64,000 nucleotides of DNA from Methylotenera sp965234545 (GTDB lineage: Bacteria > Pseudomonadota > Gammaproteobacteria > Burkholderiales > Methylophilaceae), in contig OZ248348.1 in NCBI GenBank assembly GCA_965234545.1, positions 1,426,001 to 1,490,000 on the forward strand. Reading direction: 5' to 3'. Position 1 is the stretch's first letter; every line of letters begins with the position of its first letter. The notes under the pieces are model-generated. The model had not been told where the DNA came from. It searched no databases and was given only the letters and a program-made list of their open reading frames with translations. Shown here one piece after another: positions 25,790 through 34,703 of this stretch. The position numbers were made by a program, and so were the translations under genes.

Positions 25790-26179
25790 ATGAAGAAAAT
25801 ATATTTAGCACTGTTAGCGGTTTTGGCTTTGGGTGTCAGCAGCGTGGCGTATGCCGATCACCATTGCAAAAAACACTGCGATGAAAAGCATTGCGATTAT
25901 AAAAAGCACGGCATGATGGATGCCGATGCCAATAAAGACGGTGTGATTAGCCGTGACGAATTTATGGCGGCGCACAAAGCGCGCGCCGAAGAAATGTTTA
26001 GCGCCATGGACGGCAACAACGATGGCAAGGTGGATGCTGCGGAGCGTAAAGCCATACACGGCCACGGCAAAATGACCCCTAAAGCCGAGAGCAAAGGCCA
26101 TGACCCAGAGCACTGCACCATGGAAGCTAAAAAGCTATACAACAAAAGCGATAAAGAAGATAAAGGCAGCGACAAATAA
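25790..26179 (+). CDS. Exported EF-hand protein, His/Cys-rich
   Basis: A 129-residue protein with a signal peptide (LALLAVLALGVSSVAYA). A short histidine- and cysteine-rich stretch (DHHCKKHCDEKHCDYKKH) follows, then a pair of EF-hand calcium loops, DANKDGVISRDE and DGNNDGKVDAAE, and a lysine-rich charged tail. Calcium binding is expected from the loops; the His/Cys segment could bind a transition metal. Similar small EF-hand proteins are common in betaproteobacteria with no fixed function. A good AAGGAG ribosome site precedes the ATG, and a terminator follows. Confidence 0.85.
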   Translation: MKKIYLALLAVLALGVSSVAYADHHCKKHCDEKHCDYKKHGMMDADANKDGVISRDEFMAAHKARAEEMFSAMDGNNDGKVDAAERKAIHGHGKMTPKAESKGHDPEHCTMEAKKLYNKSDKEDKGSDK

Positions 26180-26220
26180 TCAGGCTGTTTTAATGGCATA
26201 GGACCGCATAGCGTGGGCCG

Positions 26221-26250
26221 AAAAAAAGCCACCCATGGGGTGGCTTTTTC
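26221..26250 (+). terminator. Terminator after the EF-hand gene
   Basis: Stem AAAGCCACCC / GGGTGGCTTT with a 3-base loop and flanking A and T runs, so possibly bidirectional with the DUF2909 gene on the other strand. Confidence 0.88.
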
Positions 26251-26298
26251 AGTGTTATAGCGGATAATGCGCGATGCAGTTTTTATACCATGGGATGA

Positions 26299-26493
26299 TT
26301 AGTGGCCGATTAAGCCAAAGAAGTAGCCTATCATCAGTATAAGAAACAGCGTGATGGACAAGCCTATGCGCACGGTTAACGCTTTAACGGTGCGGTCGCC
26401 GCCGCTTTTGTCTTTAGATAAAAAGAACAGGGCGGAGAACAAGCTGCCCACGATGACCAATAGCGTTAATACAATGAATACTTTTATTAACAT
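26299..26493 (-). CDS. DUF2909 twin-transmembrane protein
   Basis: A 64-residue protein with two membrane helices (about residues 5-26 and 43-61) joined by a charged loop, matching the DUF2909 twin-transmembrane family. This family is encoded next to cytochrome c oxidase genes, opposite to SURF1, as here. A role in oxidase assembly is inferred from that recurrent position only. Confidence 0.82.
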   Translation of the reverse strand: MLIKVFIVLTLLVIVGSLFSALFFLSKDKSGGDRTVKALTVRIGLSITLFLILMIGYFFGLIGH

Positions 26494-26570
26494 AATTTAT
26501 ACCTAAGGATGAATTTGAGCAGCCATTATGGGTCAGAAAGCAGACAAATTCAATCTAGAAAAAATCGGTG

Positions 26571-27353
26571 ATGCCCGCCATGCAATGTAAGGTATTTCAA
26601 TTTAGCTTTAAACCGTCTTTAATCGGCAGCCTGGTCTGCTTGGTTTGCATACCCTTGTTTATTAATTTTGGCTTGTGGCAATACAACAAAGCGCAAAAGA
26701 AAATAGCCATACAGGCGGTGTATGAGCAGGGCAAGGTAAACGGCGCGCTGCCTTTCCCGACGACGCTGCAAGGCGATTTAACTGCCGCCGATTGGCAATA
26801 TAAAAAGGTCACGGTGAGCGGCGAATACTTGCCGCAATACCAATTTTTATTGGACAACCAGGTGGAAGACAACCGCGTGGGTTTTCATGTGATCACGCCC
26901 TTGAAGATCAGCGGCACGGCGCAGCACGTGTTGGTCAATCGCGGTTGGGTAGCCGGCAGCAGCACGCACAGCGAGGTGCCCAGTGTGGCCACGCCCAGTG
27001 GCGTGCAAACGGTAGTGGGCCAAGTGTGGGTGCCTAGCAAAAAAATATTTAGCTTAGAGGCCAAAACGCCGCCCAGTGAATTGGGGCTAACCCAGCCTTG
27101 GAAAACCGTGTGGCAGCACATGCGCCTAGACGAATACCAAGCGCGCGTGCCGTTTAGCGTGTCGACCATGGCGATTAAATTGGACCCGGCCAGTGAGGCC
27201 GGTGGCTTTGTTAGAAACTGGACGGTGTCGGCCGAGCGCATCACCACGCACATGGGCTATGCCTATCAGTGGTTTGGTTTTGCCGTGGCCACCTTGCTGA
27301 TTTTTATTTACATGAGCGTTAGCCGCATTCGGCCTGAAGGCGCGGCCGATTAA
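26571..27353 (+). CDS. SURF1 family cytochrome oxidase assembly protein
   Basis: SURF1 helps place heme a in oxidase subunit I. The protein (260 residues from 26571; ATG at 26580 is also possible) has the N-terminal helix SLVCLVCIPLFINFGLWQ, the conserved periplasmic segments VSGEYLPQYQFLLDNQV and VNRGWVAGS, and a C-terminal helix (WFGFAVATLLIFIYM). It begins the plus-strand assembly run SURF1, SCO-like, ctaA, ctaB. It is separated by about 11 kb from the structural oxidase genes. Confidence 0.94.
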   Translation: MPAMQCKVFQFSFKPSLIGSLVCLVCIPLFINFGLWQYNKAQKKIAIQAVYEQGKVNGALPFPTTLQGDLTAADWQYKKVTVSGEYLPQYQFLLDNQVEDNRVGFHVITPLKISGTAQHVLVNRGWVAGSSTHSEVPSVATPSGVQTVVGQVWVPSKKIFSLEAKTPPSELGLTQPWKTVWQHMRLDEYQARVPFSVSTMAIKLDPASEAGGFVRNWTVSAERITTHMGYAYQWFGFAVATLLIFIYMSVSRIRPEGAAD

Positions 27354-27435
27354 AATAGCAGTGTGCCACTGGCCAAGCGGCAGTTACAATAGTGCGATTT
27401 AATTTTTAACCTTAACTTTTTACACCGAGTTTTAC

Positions 27436-28047
27436 ATGCAAAACGACAAACAAACTTTAGATCTAGCCCAGCAACGCAAAGGCCGCCTTGTGCTGATTTT
27501 GATGCTGACCTTTTTTGTGGTGCCACTGGTGGTGGTGATGATGATGTATCAATTCAACTGGATGCCGCACAGCGAAAGCATGGGCGATTTGGTGCGCCCT
27601 GCCCGCTTATTAAACAGCGAGCCGGCTTTGCAAGAAGCCAATGGCCAAGCGTTGCCGGGTGATTTTTGGAAAACGCGTTGGAGCATCGTCTACGTAGCCG
27701 ACGATTGCCAAGCCGCTTGCTTGGCTAAGTTGCATGACATGCGTCAACTGCATGCGTCCTTGTATAAAGACATGCCGCGCGCGCAACGCGTGTTGATCAC
27801 GCGCACGCAAGACATTGCTGCGATTAAACGCGATTACCCGGATTTGATTGTGCTCAACCAACCGGCCGAGCATTTGGCGCCGTTTACTGCGCAATTTAAA
27901 GTGGCGGAAGAAGACGTGGCGACCAGCAACCGTTTGTATTTGGTCGACCCGCTAGGCCATTTTATGATGAGTTATAAGTCTGATATGCCCTTGGCCACGG
28001 TGCGTAAAGACGTTGCGCGTTTATTGCGTTTTTCATGGGCGGGCTAA
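27436..28047 (+). CDS. SCO-like membrane-anchored thioredoxin-fold protein
   Basis: A 203-residue protein with one N-terminal membrane helix (residues about 18-38) and a periplasmic domain. It contains the CxxxC pair of SCO copper chaperones (DDCQAACLAKLH, C91 and C95) and a downstream DPLGHFMMSY histidine, so the copper-binding set seems to be kept. Proteins in this position, between SURF1 and ctaA, are generally left unnamed. It likely delivers or reduces copper for the CuA site of CtaC; this is inference. Its end lies just before ctaA. Confidence 0.78.
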   Translation: MQNDKQTLDLAQQRKGRLVLILMLTFFVVPLVVVMMMYQFNWMPHSESMGDLVRPARLLNSEPALQEANGQALPGDFWKTRWSIVYVADDCQAACLAKLHDMRQLHASLYKDMPRAQRVLITRTQDIAAIKRDYPDLIVLNQPAEHLAPFTAQFKVAEEDVATSNRLYLVDPLGHFMMSYKSDMPLATVRKDVARLLRFSWAG

Positions 28048-28049
28048 GC

Positions 28050-29060
28050 ATGCATCCTAATTCAAACGCGTTCCGTTATTTCAAAGGCCTGGTGTTAGTG
28101 GCCACCCTATTAGCTTTGTGCGTGGTGTCCCTGGGCGCTTACGTGCGCTTAACCGATGCCGGTTTGGGCTGCCCAGATTGGCCAGGCTGCTACGGCACTT
28201 TAACCGTGCCACAAAGTGAAGCCGCCATCTTGCAAGCGCAAACCACTTACCCAGACAGCGCCGTGGAAGTGGGCAAAGCCTGGCGTGAAATGGCGCACCG
28301 TTATTTAGCCGGGACTTTGGGCTTGTTGGTGTTGGCGATTTTTGTATTGGGCTGGAAAGCGCGCAACGAAATTAAAAGCTCGCCCTACACCTCCAGCTTT
28401 TTACTGCTGCTAATCGGTTTTCAAGCCATGCTAGGCATGTGGACCGTAACCATGCTGCTCAAACCGGCCATCGTTAGCGGCCATTTGCTAGGCGGCATGT
28501 CGACCTTGGCGGTGCTCAGTTGGCTCGCGCATCGGCATTGGGGTTATTACTCCGACAGCATTGTGACTTGCCAGCGCTTGCGCTTGGCCATACGCTTGGC
28601 CTTGGTCTTGCTGTTCATGCAGATCTTTTTAGGCGGCTGGACCAGCACTAACTACGCGGCCTTAGCCTGCACCGATTTCCCAACTTGCCATGGCGCTTGG
28701 TTGCCTGACATGGACTTTAAAGATGCCTTCCACATGGTGCGCGAACTGGGCTTAAGCAAAGACGGCAGCGCCTTGTCTTTGGCCTCGTTAACGGCCATCC
28801 AATGGACACACCGCGTCGGGGCTTTGGTGAGCTTTATTTACTTGGGCGCACTGGGCTTAACTACTTTAAAATACTGGCAATTAAAACGCTGGAGCGTTTT
28901 ATTGTTGAGTGCGTTGATCACGCAAATCGCTTTGGGTATCAGCAACTTAGTGTTGCATTTGCCTTTGGTGTTGGCGGTGGCGCACAACTTCACCGCGGCT
29001 TTATTAGTGATCATCGTGGTGGTGTTGAATTCTAAAATTAGCGGTGGCAAAGCCAACTAA
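28050..29060 (+). CDS. ctaA: Heme A synthase CtaA (COX15)
   Basis: CtaA oxidises the C8 methyl of heme O to make heme A. The protein of 336 residues (start 28050, two bases after the previous stop) has the COX15 signatures GAYVRLTDAGLGCPDWPGC at the N-terminus, the membrane histidines (MAHRYLAG, VSGHLLGG, QWTHRVGAL, VAHNFTAAL) and CTDFPTCHGAW in the second half. Eight membrane segments are expected. It is followed by ctaB. Confidence 0.97.
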   Translation: MHPNSNAFRYFKGLVLVATLLALCVVSLGAYVRLTDAGLGCPDWPGCYGTLTVPQSEAAILQAQTTYPDSAVEVGKAWREMAHRYLAGTLGLLVLAIFVLGWKARNEIKSSPYTSSFLLLLIGFQAMLGMWTVTMLLKPAIVSGHLLGGMSTLAVLSWLAHRHWGYYSDSIVTCQRLRLAIRLALVLLFMQIFLGGWTSTNYAALACTDFPTCHGAWLPDMDFKDAFHMVRELGLSKDGSALSLASLTAIQWTHRVGALVSFIYLGALGLTTLKYWQLKRWSVLLLSALITQIALGISNLVLHLPLVLAVAHNFTAALLVIIVVVLNSKISGGKAN

Positions 29061-29147
29061 ATTAAATCTTTTAATAGTTTTTTAATGGCATGGCCGAGCA
29101 CTCTCAAGCCATGCCAGATAACGAATAAACCAAATAACGAGTAACCC

Positions 29148-30044
29148 ATGACCAGTCAGACGCAAACCATGCAAAACTTAGGCGCTAGCTTTAAAAACTT
29201 CTTCTCGCTGTGCAAACCACGAGTCACCTCGCTTATCGTGTTTACCGCGCTCATAGGCATGTTCATGGGCACGCCAGGCATGGTGCCTTGGACATTGCTG
29301 ATTGCCACCACCTTGGGCATCGCCTTTGCCTCTGGCGCAGCGGCGGCTTTCAACTGCTTAATTGAACACAAGATCGATGCCATCATGGCCCGCACCCGTG
29401 GCCGCGCATTGCCAACCGGCCAAGTGTCGTCTGGCCAAACCGGCGTGTTTGCCACGCTATTGGGCGCAACCGGTTTAGGCATTTTGTATGTCTACGTTAA
29501 TCCATTGACCATGTGGCTAACCTTTGCCACCTTTGTCGGTTATGCAGTGGTGTACACGGTGTTTTTAAAACCGGCCACACCGATGAACATTGTCATAGGC
29601 GGCGCATCGGGCGCCATGCCACCGATATTAGGTTGGGCCGCAGTGAATAACGTGGTGGCCCCGGAATCGCTGATTATGTTTTTAATCATCTTCGTTTGGA
29701 CGCCGCCGCACTTCTGGGCATTGGCTTTATACCGCCGCGAAGAATACGCTAAAGTCGGCATGCCCATGCTACCGGTCACGCACGGTGAAGCGTTCACCTT
29801 GCTGCACATTTTGCTCTACACCATCATTTTGGTGGCCGTGGCGCTGATGCCTTATGCCATGGGCATGAGTGGCCTTATCTACTTAGCCTCATCGGTGATT
29901 TTGAATGCCATTTTCTTGGCCTACGTGATTGGCTTATACCGCCAGTATTCCGATGATTTAGCGAAACGCACTTTTAGGTATTCCATCGTTTACCTCACCC
30001 TATTGTTCGCCGCCTTGTTGGTCGATCACTACTGGTTTTTCTAA
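29148..30044 (+). CDS. ctaB: Protoheme IX farnesyltransferase CtaB
   Basis: CtaB (COX10/CyoE) adds a farnesyl group to heme B to give heme O, the step before CtaA. This UbiA-family membrane enzyme of 298 residues shows the first aspartate-rich region in CLIEHKIDAIMARTRGR and the second loop WTPPHFWALALYRREEYAKVG. About nine membrane segments are present. It ends the assembly run; a candidate minus-strand terminator follows. Confidence 0.97.
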   Translation: MTSQTQTMQNLGASFKNFFSLCKPRVTSLIVFTALIGMFMGTPGMVPWTLLIATTLGIAFASGAAAAFNCLIEHKIDAIMARTRGRALPTGQVSSGQTGVFATLLGATGLGILYVYVNPLTMWLTFATFVGYAVVYTVFLKPATPMNIVIGGASGAMPPILGWAAVNNVVAPESLIMFLIIFVWTPPHFWALALYRREEYAKVGMPMLPVTHGEAFTLLHILLYTIILVAVALMPYAMGMSGLIYLASSVILNAIFLAYVIGLYRQYSDDLAKRTFRYSIVYLTLLFAALLVDHYWFF

Positions 30045-30068
30045 GCCAACTAACACCCCGGCTTATTC

Positions 30069-30106
30069 AAAAAAAAGCCCCGACTCAAAGGGGAGAGAGC
30101 CGGGGC
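30069..30106 (-). terminator. Minus-strand terminator beyond ctaB
   Basis: Read on the minus strand, GCCCCGGCTC pairs with GAGTCGGGGC around a 10-base loop and is followed by eight T. It would end a transcript coming from the 30100-30260 region rather than ctaB. Confidence 0.8.
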
Positions 30107-30180
30107 AAAATGCCTTAAGGAAGGCTTCCGTTCAGGGAGGAAGAACGGAACGCTAGCTAACAATTGCAATTAGCTATCAT
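30069..30180 (-). ncRNA. Candidate structured small RNA or 3' UTR
   Basis: On the minus strand four hairpins follow in series: the palindrome TAGCTAATTGCAATTGTTAGCTA region (30154-30177), TTCCGTTC / GAACGGAA (30126-30151), GCCTT / AAGGC (30111-30125), and the terminator at 30069-30106. No protein of any length fits here apart from the 24-residue ORF upstream on the same strand (30170-30244). It may be a regulatory RNA or the structured tail of that ORF's mRNA. It matches no RNA family I can name. Confidence 0.45.
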
Positions 30181-30244
30181 GGGGTGTCAGACTGAACGCC
30201 CTTTCCTTTGGTTCCGATTCATTTGTAATAGTTTGTGTAGCCAT
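30170..30244 (-). CDS. Possible 24-residue peptide
   Basis: ATG at 30244 follows an AAAAGG-type ribosome site by a suitable distance and opens a 24-codon frame (MATQTITNESEPKERAF, then SLTPHDS). The peptide is polar with no membrane segment and no family I recognise. It is divergent from uvrD and leads into a structured, terminated RNA. It could be a small protein, a leader peptide or chance; only the ribosome site and the clean terminator support it. Confidence 0.4.
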   Translation of the reverse strand: MATQTITNESEPKERAFSLTPHDS

Positions 30245-30284
30245 AGCGCCTACCTTTTAGCCTATCCCATGCGATAATAAGGCC

Positions 30285-32477
30285 ATGGAAAATCAATCGA
30301 ATTTACTTGCCGATCTGAACAACAAGCAATTGGAAGCGGTGACCTTACCGCACCAATCGGCCTTAATTTTGGCGGGTGCCGGCAGCGGTAAAACACGCGT
30401 TCTAACGGCGCGCATTGCCTGGCTGATTCAAACTGGGCAAGTGTCGCCAACCGGCTTATTGGCCGTGACGTTTACCAACAAAGCCGCCAAGGAAATGTTG
30501 ACCCGCATCACCGCCTCCTTGCCGATTAACACGCGCGGCATGTGGGTGGGCACGTTTCACGGTTTGTGCAACCGTTTATTGCGCGCTCACCATCGTGAAG
30601 CCGGCTTGCCTGCCAGCTTTCAAATTCTAGACATCGCCGACCAATTGTCCGTCATCAAACGCTTGATGAAATTGATGAACGTGGACGATGAAAAATTCCC
30701 GCCCAAGCAAGTGCAAAACTTCATCAACGGTTGCAAAGACGAAGGCATGCGCGCCAACAAAGTGGAAGCCTACGACGCGCATTCGCAAAAGATGCGGGAA
30801 ATTTTTGAAGAATACGACAAGCAATGCCAGCGCGATGGCGTGGCCGATTTTGCCGAGCTGCTATTGCGTTGCTACGAATTATTAGAGCGCGACGCTAACA
30901 TCCGCCAGCATTACCAAAGCCGCTTCAAATACATTTTGGTGGACGAATTTCAAGACACCAACCGCTTGCAATATATGTGGCTAAAATTACTGGCTGGCCC
31001 AGACAATTGCATGTTTGCCGTGGGCGACGACGACCAATCCATTTACGGCTTTCGCGGGGCACGCGTGGGCAACATGCGCGACTTTGAAAAAGATTTTCAG
31101 ATACAGCACATCGTTAAGCTGGAAGAAAACTACCGTTCGCACAGCAATATATTGGATGCGGCCAACGCCATCATTTCGCACAACACCAACCGCCTAGGCA
31201 AAAACCTGTGGACCTCGGCCGGCGCCGGCGAGCCGGTTCGCCTCTACGATGCGTATAACGATAACGACGAAGCGCAATTTATTGTCGACGAAATAAAAAT
31301 GCTGCATTGCGAGGGCACTTCCTTGGGCGAGATCGCCCTCTTGTACCGATCCAACGCGCAATCGCGTATCTTAGAGCACGCCTTGTTTTCGGCCAATTTG
31401 CCTTACCGCGTTTACGGCGGCTTGCGCTTTTTTGAACGCGCGGAAATCAAGCATGCCTTGGCCTACATGCGCTTAATTGCCAATGCCAACGACGACACCG
31501 CTTTGTTGCGCGTGATTAACTTTCCGGCACGCGGCATAGGCGCACGCAGCTTAGAGCAATTGCAAGAAAGCGCACGGGCGGAGAATTGCAGCATCTGGCA
31601 AGCGGCCATCAACAAAGTTGGTAACGGTAAACTGGGTGCCAAAGGCATAGAGGGATTTGTCGCCCTAATCCGGCAAATGGTTGATCAGGCTTACGGCATC
31701 AGCTTGGCCGAACTGACCGAATTGGCCACCTCGCTATCGGGTTTAATGGCGCATTACGAAAACGACAAAGAAGGCGAAGACCGCATCGAAAACTTGAAAG
31801 AGTTGGTGACGGCGGCGGTGTCGTTTACCAACCAAGATTTTGGCAACCACAACAACGTGGATGGCGAAACCGAGCAAGATTTGCTCACGCAATTTTTAAG
31901 TCACGCGAGTTTGGAAGCCGGCGAACACCAAGCCGACGTTGGCAAGGAAGCCTTGCAACTGATGACGGTGCACGCCTCCAAGGGCTTGGAATTTAAAGTG
32001 GTGTTCATCAGCGGTTTGGAAGAAGGCTTGTGCCCGCACGAACAAAGTATGTACGAAACCCAAGGCCTAGAGGAAGAGCGTCGCTTGATGTACGTGGCGG
32101 TGACCCGTGCGCGCCAACGCTTGTATTTAAGCCACGCGCAAAGCCGCATGCTGCATGGCAAGGTGCGCTACGGCATCGCATCGCGCTTTTTAGACGAAAT
32201 CCCCGAGGCCTTGCTCAAGCGCCTCAACAGCAAACCGGTGGCGAAAAGCGGCCGCGATTACAATGCCATGCCGGCCATCATGAGCGCGCAACAAAGTGTG
32301 AGCCAAAAAAATGCCATGCCGTGGAAAATAGGCCAGCAAGTGGCCCATGCGAAATTCGGGAACGGGGTGGTGGTGAGTTACGAAGGCAATGCCAGCGACA
32401 TGCGCGTGCAAGTGAATTTTGGCCAACAAGGTTTGAAGTGGTTGGCCATGGAGTTCGCTAAACTAAACCCCATTTAG
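30285..32477 (+). CDS. uvrD: DNA helicase II UvrD
   Basis: UvrD is a 3'-5' superfamily 1 helicase of nucleotide excision and mismatch repair. The 730-residue protein has Walker A AGAGSGKTR (residues 31-39), FTNKAAKEM, Walker B ILVDEFQDTN, GDDDQSIYGFRGA, LEENYRS and the C-terminal MTVHASKGLEF and VAVTRARQRLYL motifs, ending in a short Tudor-like tail (HAKFGNGVVVSYEG). Full length. Its start is 40 bases from the micro-ORF on the opposite strand. Confidence 0.97.
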   Translation: MENQSNLLADLNNKQLEAVTLPHQSALILAGAGSGKTRVLTARIAWLIQTGQVSPTGLLAVTFTNKAAKEMLTRITASLPINTRGMWVGTFHGLCNRLLRAHHREAGLPASFQILDIADQLSVIKRLMKLMNVDDEKFPPKQVQNFINGCKDEGMRANKVEAYDAHSQKMREIFEEYDKQCQRDGVADFAELLLRCYELLERDANIRQHYQSRFKYILVDEFQDTNRLQYMWLKLLAGPDNCMFAVGDDDQSIYGFRGARVGNMRDFEKDFQIQHIVKLEENYRSHSNILDAANAIISHNTNRLGKNLWTSAGAGEPVRLYDAYNDNDEAQFIVDEIKMLHCEGTSLGEIALLYRSNAQSRILEHALFSANLPYRVYGGLRFFERAEIKHALAYMRLIANANDDTALLRVINFPARGIGARSLEQLQESARAENCSIWQAAINKVGNGKLGAKGIEGFVALIRQMVDQAYGISLAELTELATSLSGLMAHYENDKEGEDRIENLKELVTAAVSFTNQDFGNHNNVDGETEQDLLTQFLSHASLEAGEHQADVGKEALQLMTVHASKGLEFKVVFISGLEEGLCPHEQSMYETQGLEEERRLMYVAVTRARQRLYLSHAQSRMLHGKVRYGIASRFLDEIPEALLKRLNSKPVAKSGRDYNAMPAIMSAQQSVSQKNAMPWKIGQQVAHAKFGNGVVVSYEGNASDMRVQVNFGQQGLKWLAMEFAKLNPI

Positions 32478-32496
32478 GCTAAGCGTGATTTAATGG

Positions 32497-33231
32497 CTAG
32501 TTAGCCCTTGTATGCACAAACACGTCTTCGTAGCTGGCATACAAGCTGGTCATCATGACCGGCACGGCAACCAATAAACCCAAACCAAATGGAATGATGG
32601 CGACCAGCAACATCAAGGTGAAAATCACGCCATAGACAATGAACGGCAGTAGGTTTTTTAAGCAGACCGTGAAGCTTAATTTCAGCGCTTGGCCCGCCGT
32701 TAAATTATTCAAACCCACCAATAATGGCGCGTACCAATAGGCCATCAAAATCGGCACGATGCACAACATGGCAAAAAACAAGGGCGGCAGCATGGCATCG
32801 GCTTGCTCGGTGGTAAGGCCTTGCTCTAATTTAATGGCGGTAATGGTCGCGCTGTCCATGCTTAAGACCACCATCACGGCCACTGCCAGTAAGCAGGCCA
32901 TGTAAATACCGCCTACGCTAATGAGCTGTGAGGTGTTTTTCTTAAAGCCGGCAAACAAGTGGTTAATTTCCAAATCCTGCTGCTGCGCTACGGCTTGGCA
33001 GCCCCACATCATGCCCGCAGCAAACACCGGTGCTAACAAGGTGGTGATCACTGAGCCGATTAAGGGGATTAATGAGATGGGCAAAATGATGGCAAGGTAG
33101 ATCACCCAGAGGATGATCCACATGGCCGGATTGGCTCTAAACAATTGAAAGCCACGCACCGTCCAAGCCCATGCGTGGCTGGCAGGCACTTGCCTAAATT
33201 GCGGTAAGGTCGTTGGATTATCGGTACTCAT
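32497..33231 (-). CDS. BPSS1780 family membrane protein
   Basis: A 244-residue integral membrane protein with about six helices. The N-terminus PASHAWAWTVRGFQLFRANP matches the BPSS1780 group of betaproteobacterial membrane proteins, whose function is unknown. It is convergent with uvrD and lies six bases after thrB on the minus strand, so it is probably cotranscribed with thrB. Confidence 0.85.
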   Translation of the reverse strand: MSTDNPTTLPQFRQVPASHAWAWTVRGFQLFRANPAMWIILWVIYLAIILPISLIPLIGSVITTLLAPVFAAGMMWGCQAVAQQQDLEINHLFAGFKKNTSQLISVGGIYMACLLAVAVMVVLSMDSATITAIKLEQGLTTEQADAMLPPLFFAMLCIVPILMAYWYAPLLVGLNNLTAGQALKLSFTVCLKNLLPFIVYGVIFTLMLLVAIIPFGLGLLVAVPVMMTSLYASYEDVFVHTRAN

Positions 33232-33237
33232 GGCGGC

Positions 33238-34176
33238 TTATCCTAGCGTGCGTAAGGTCAATATGCGTTTAAAGTGATCGGGGTCTTTAGCGTGGGTTAA
33301 TTCACCGGCCTGCGGGAAGATTTTATCGTGCAAGCGTGACAACCAAAAGCGCAAGGCGGCCGTGCGCAACAAGCTAGGCCAAGCCGCTTGTTCGGCTGCG
33401 CTAAATGGCCGCACCGCTTGGTAGGCGTCTAACATAGCGCTCAAGCGACTGGCATCAAACTGGCCGTCTGCTTCCACGCACCAATCGTTAACTGCAATCG
33501 CCAAATCGTAGGCCAGCACATCGTGGCAAGCGTAGTAAAAATCAATCAAGCCGCCTATTTCATCGCCATCAAACAACACGTTGTCGCGGAATAAATCGGC
33601 ATGAATGACGCCGCTAGGCAAAGCGGACACGTCCAACTTGGCTTGAAAGGCCATGCTGTCGCTCAACAAACTTTGCTCGGCCGCACTCAAGTGCGGCATG
33701 ACCAAGGCGGCGGTGTGCTCGCGCCAATCTGCGCCACGTGTATTGTGGCTATTGTGGTAGTTGGGCTGCAAATCAAACGACAAGCTGGCCACGTGCATTT
33801 GCGCCAACACACGACCGACGGCATGGCATTGGGCCAAATTGGGACGAACTACGTCTTGACCTTTTAAACAACTGATCAACACCGCCGGCTTGCCGTTTAA
33901 GGAGTGCAAGCTGTGGCCGGATTGGTCTTTAATCGGGGCTGGGGAAGGAATGCCGTGGGCGGCCAAGTGGCTCATTAAATCAATAAAATACGGCAGCTCA
34001 TCCAAGCTGTTGTGCTCAAACAAGGTCAGCACGTATTTAGCTTGGCTGGTGGTGACGAAGTAATTGGTGTTGGTGATGCCCGAAGCGATGCCTTTTAATT
34101 CCTGCAATTCACCAATGGCGTAATCTTTAAGCCAAGCTTGCAATTGGGTAAAACTGACTGTGGTGAATACCGACAT
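33238..34176 (-). CDS. thrB: Homoserine kinase ThrB (APH-fold type)
   Basis: Catalyses ATP-dependent phosphorylation of homoserine in threonine synthesis. It belongs to the aminoglycoside-phosphotransferase-like type of homoserine kinase found in beta- and alphaproteobacteria and Pseudomonas, not the GHMP type of E. coli. Motifs are GIASGITNTNYFV near residue 25, the catalytic loop VIHADLFRDNVLFD and the metal site GLIDFYYACHDVLAYDLA. At 312 residues it is complete. Confidence 0.95.
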   Translation of the reverse strand: MSVFTTVSFTQLQAWLKDYAIGELQELKGIASGITNTNYFVTTSQAKYVLTLFEHNSLDELPYFIDLMSHLAAHGIPSPAPIKDQSGHSLHSLNGKPAVLISCLKGQDVVRPNLAQCHAVGRVLAQMHVASLSFDLQPNYHNSHNTRGADWREHTAALVMPHLSAAEQSLLSDSMAFQAKLDVSALPSGVIHADLFRDNVLFDGDEIGGLIDFYYACHDVLAYDLAIAVNDWCVEADGQFDASRLSAMLDAYQAVRPFSAAEQAAWPSLLRTAALRFWLSRLHDKIFPQAGELTHAKDPDHFKRILTLRTLG

Positions 34177-34221
34177 AATTTAAGCGATTAAGTAAGGGGT
34201 GAGCGCGTCGTGCTGATCATC

Positions 34222-34245
34222 AAAAAGGCTAGCTCGCGCTAGCCT
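34222..34245 (-). terminator. Terminator after the DUF2782 gene
   Basis: Stem AGGCTAGC / GCTAGCCT with a 4-base loop and a run of T on the minus strand, between the DUF2782 gene and thrB. Confidence 0.82.
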
Positions 34246-34259
34246 GGTGTGCAATGCAT

Positions 34260-34616
34260 TTAAAATCGGAATATCGTCCATTTAGGAATGCTCATGGGTT
34301 GCACCGGGCCGTTATTAATCCATGCGCCGTCTTGGTCTTCTTTGTGCAAGTAATACGGCACACCATGGGCTGGGGTGATTTTCATCATGTAGAGCTGACC
34401 GCCTATGCGGTATTCTTCTATGGTTTCACCGTTCTTTTTAATGATGGTGATTTGCGGTTCGTCGGCGTTTTCTTCGTTGCTAATAGCCGGTGGCGGCAAT
34501 TCTTCTAAGGTTTGCAAATCGGGCGGCGGTGCTTTAGTGTCGGCGGCAACCCCAGGCAGTGCCATGAACGCTAGCAACAGGGCTAAACTTAGGTGGATTT
34601 TTCGCATGACGGGCAC
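34260..34616 (-). CDS. DUF2782 domain periplasmic protein
   Basis: A 118-residue exported protein: signal peptide (LSLALLLAFMALPGVAA), a proline-rich linker (PPPDLQTLEELPPP), then a compact DUF2782 domain (ITIIKKNGETIEEYRIGGQLYMMKI). Function is unknown. This family is usually found near polA and thrB in betaproteobacteria, as here. A terminator separates it from thrB. Confidence 0.87.
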   Translation of the reverse strand: MPVMRKIHLSLALLLAFMALPGVAADTKAPPPDLQTLEELPPPAISNEENADEPQITIIKKNGETIEEYRIGGQLYMMKITPAHGVPYYLHKEDQDGAWINNGPVQPMSIPKWTIFRF

Positions 34617-34703
34617 TCGCTCTCTTTTTAAACTATCGATTGCAACGGTTTTTATTTTAACAAATTACCTGCGCCTAGTCTTAGCTAGATTGCAAATAAA
34701 GGC

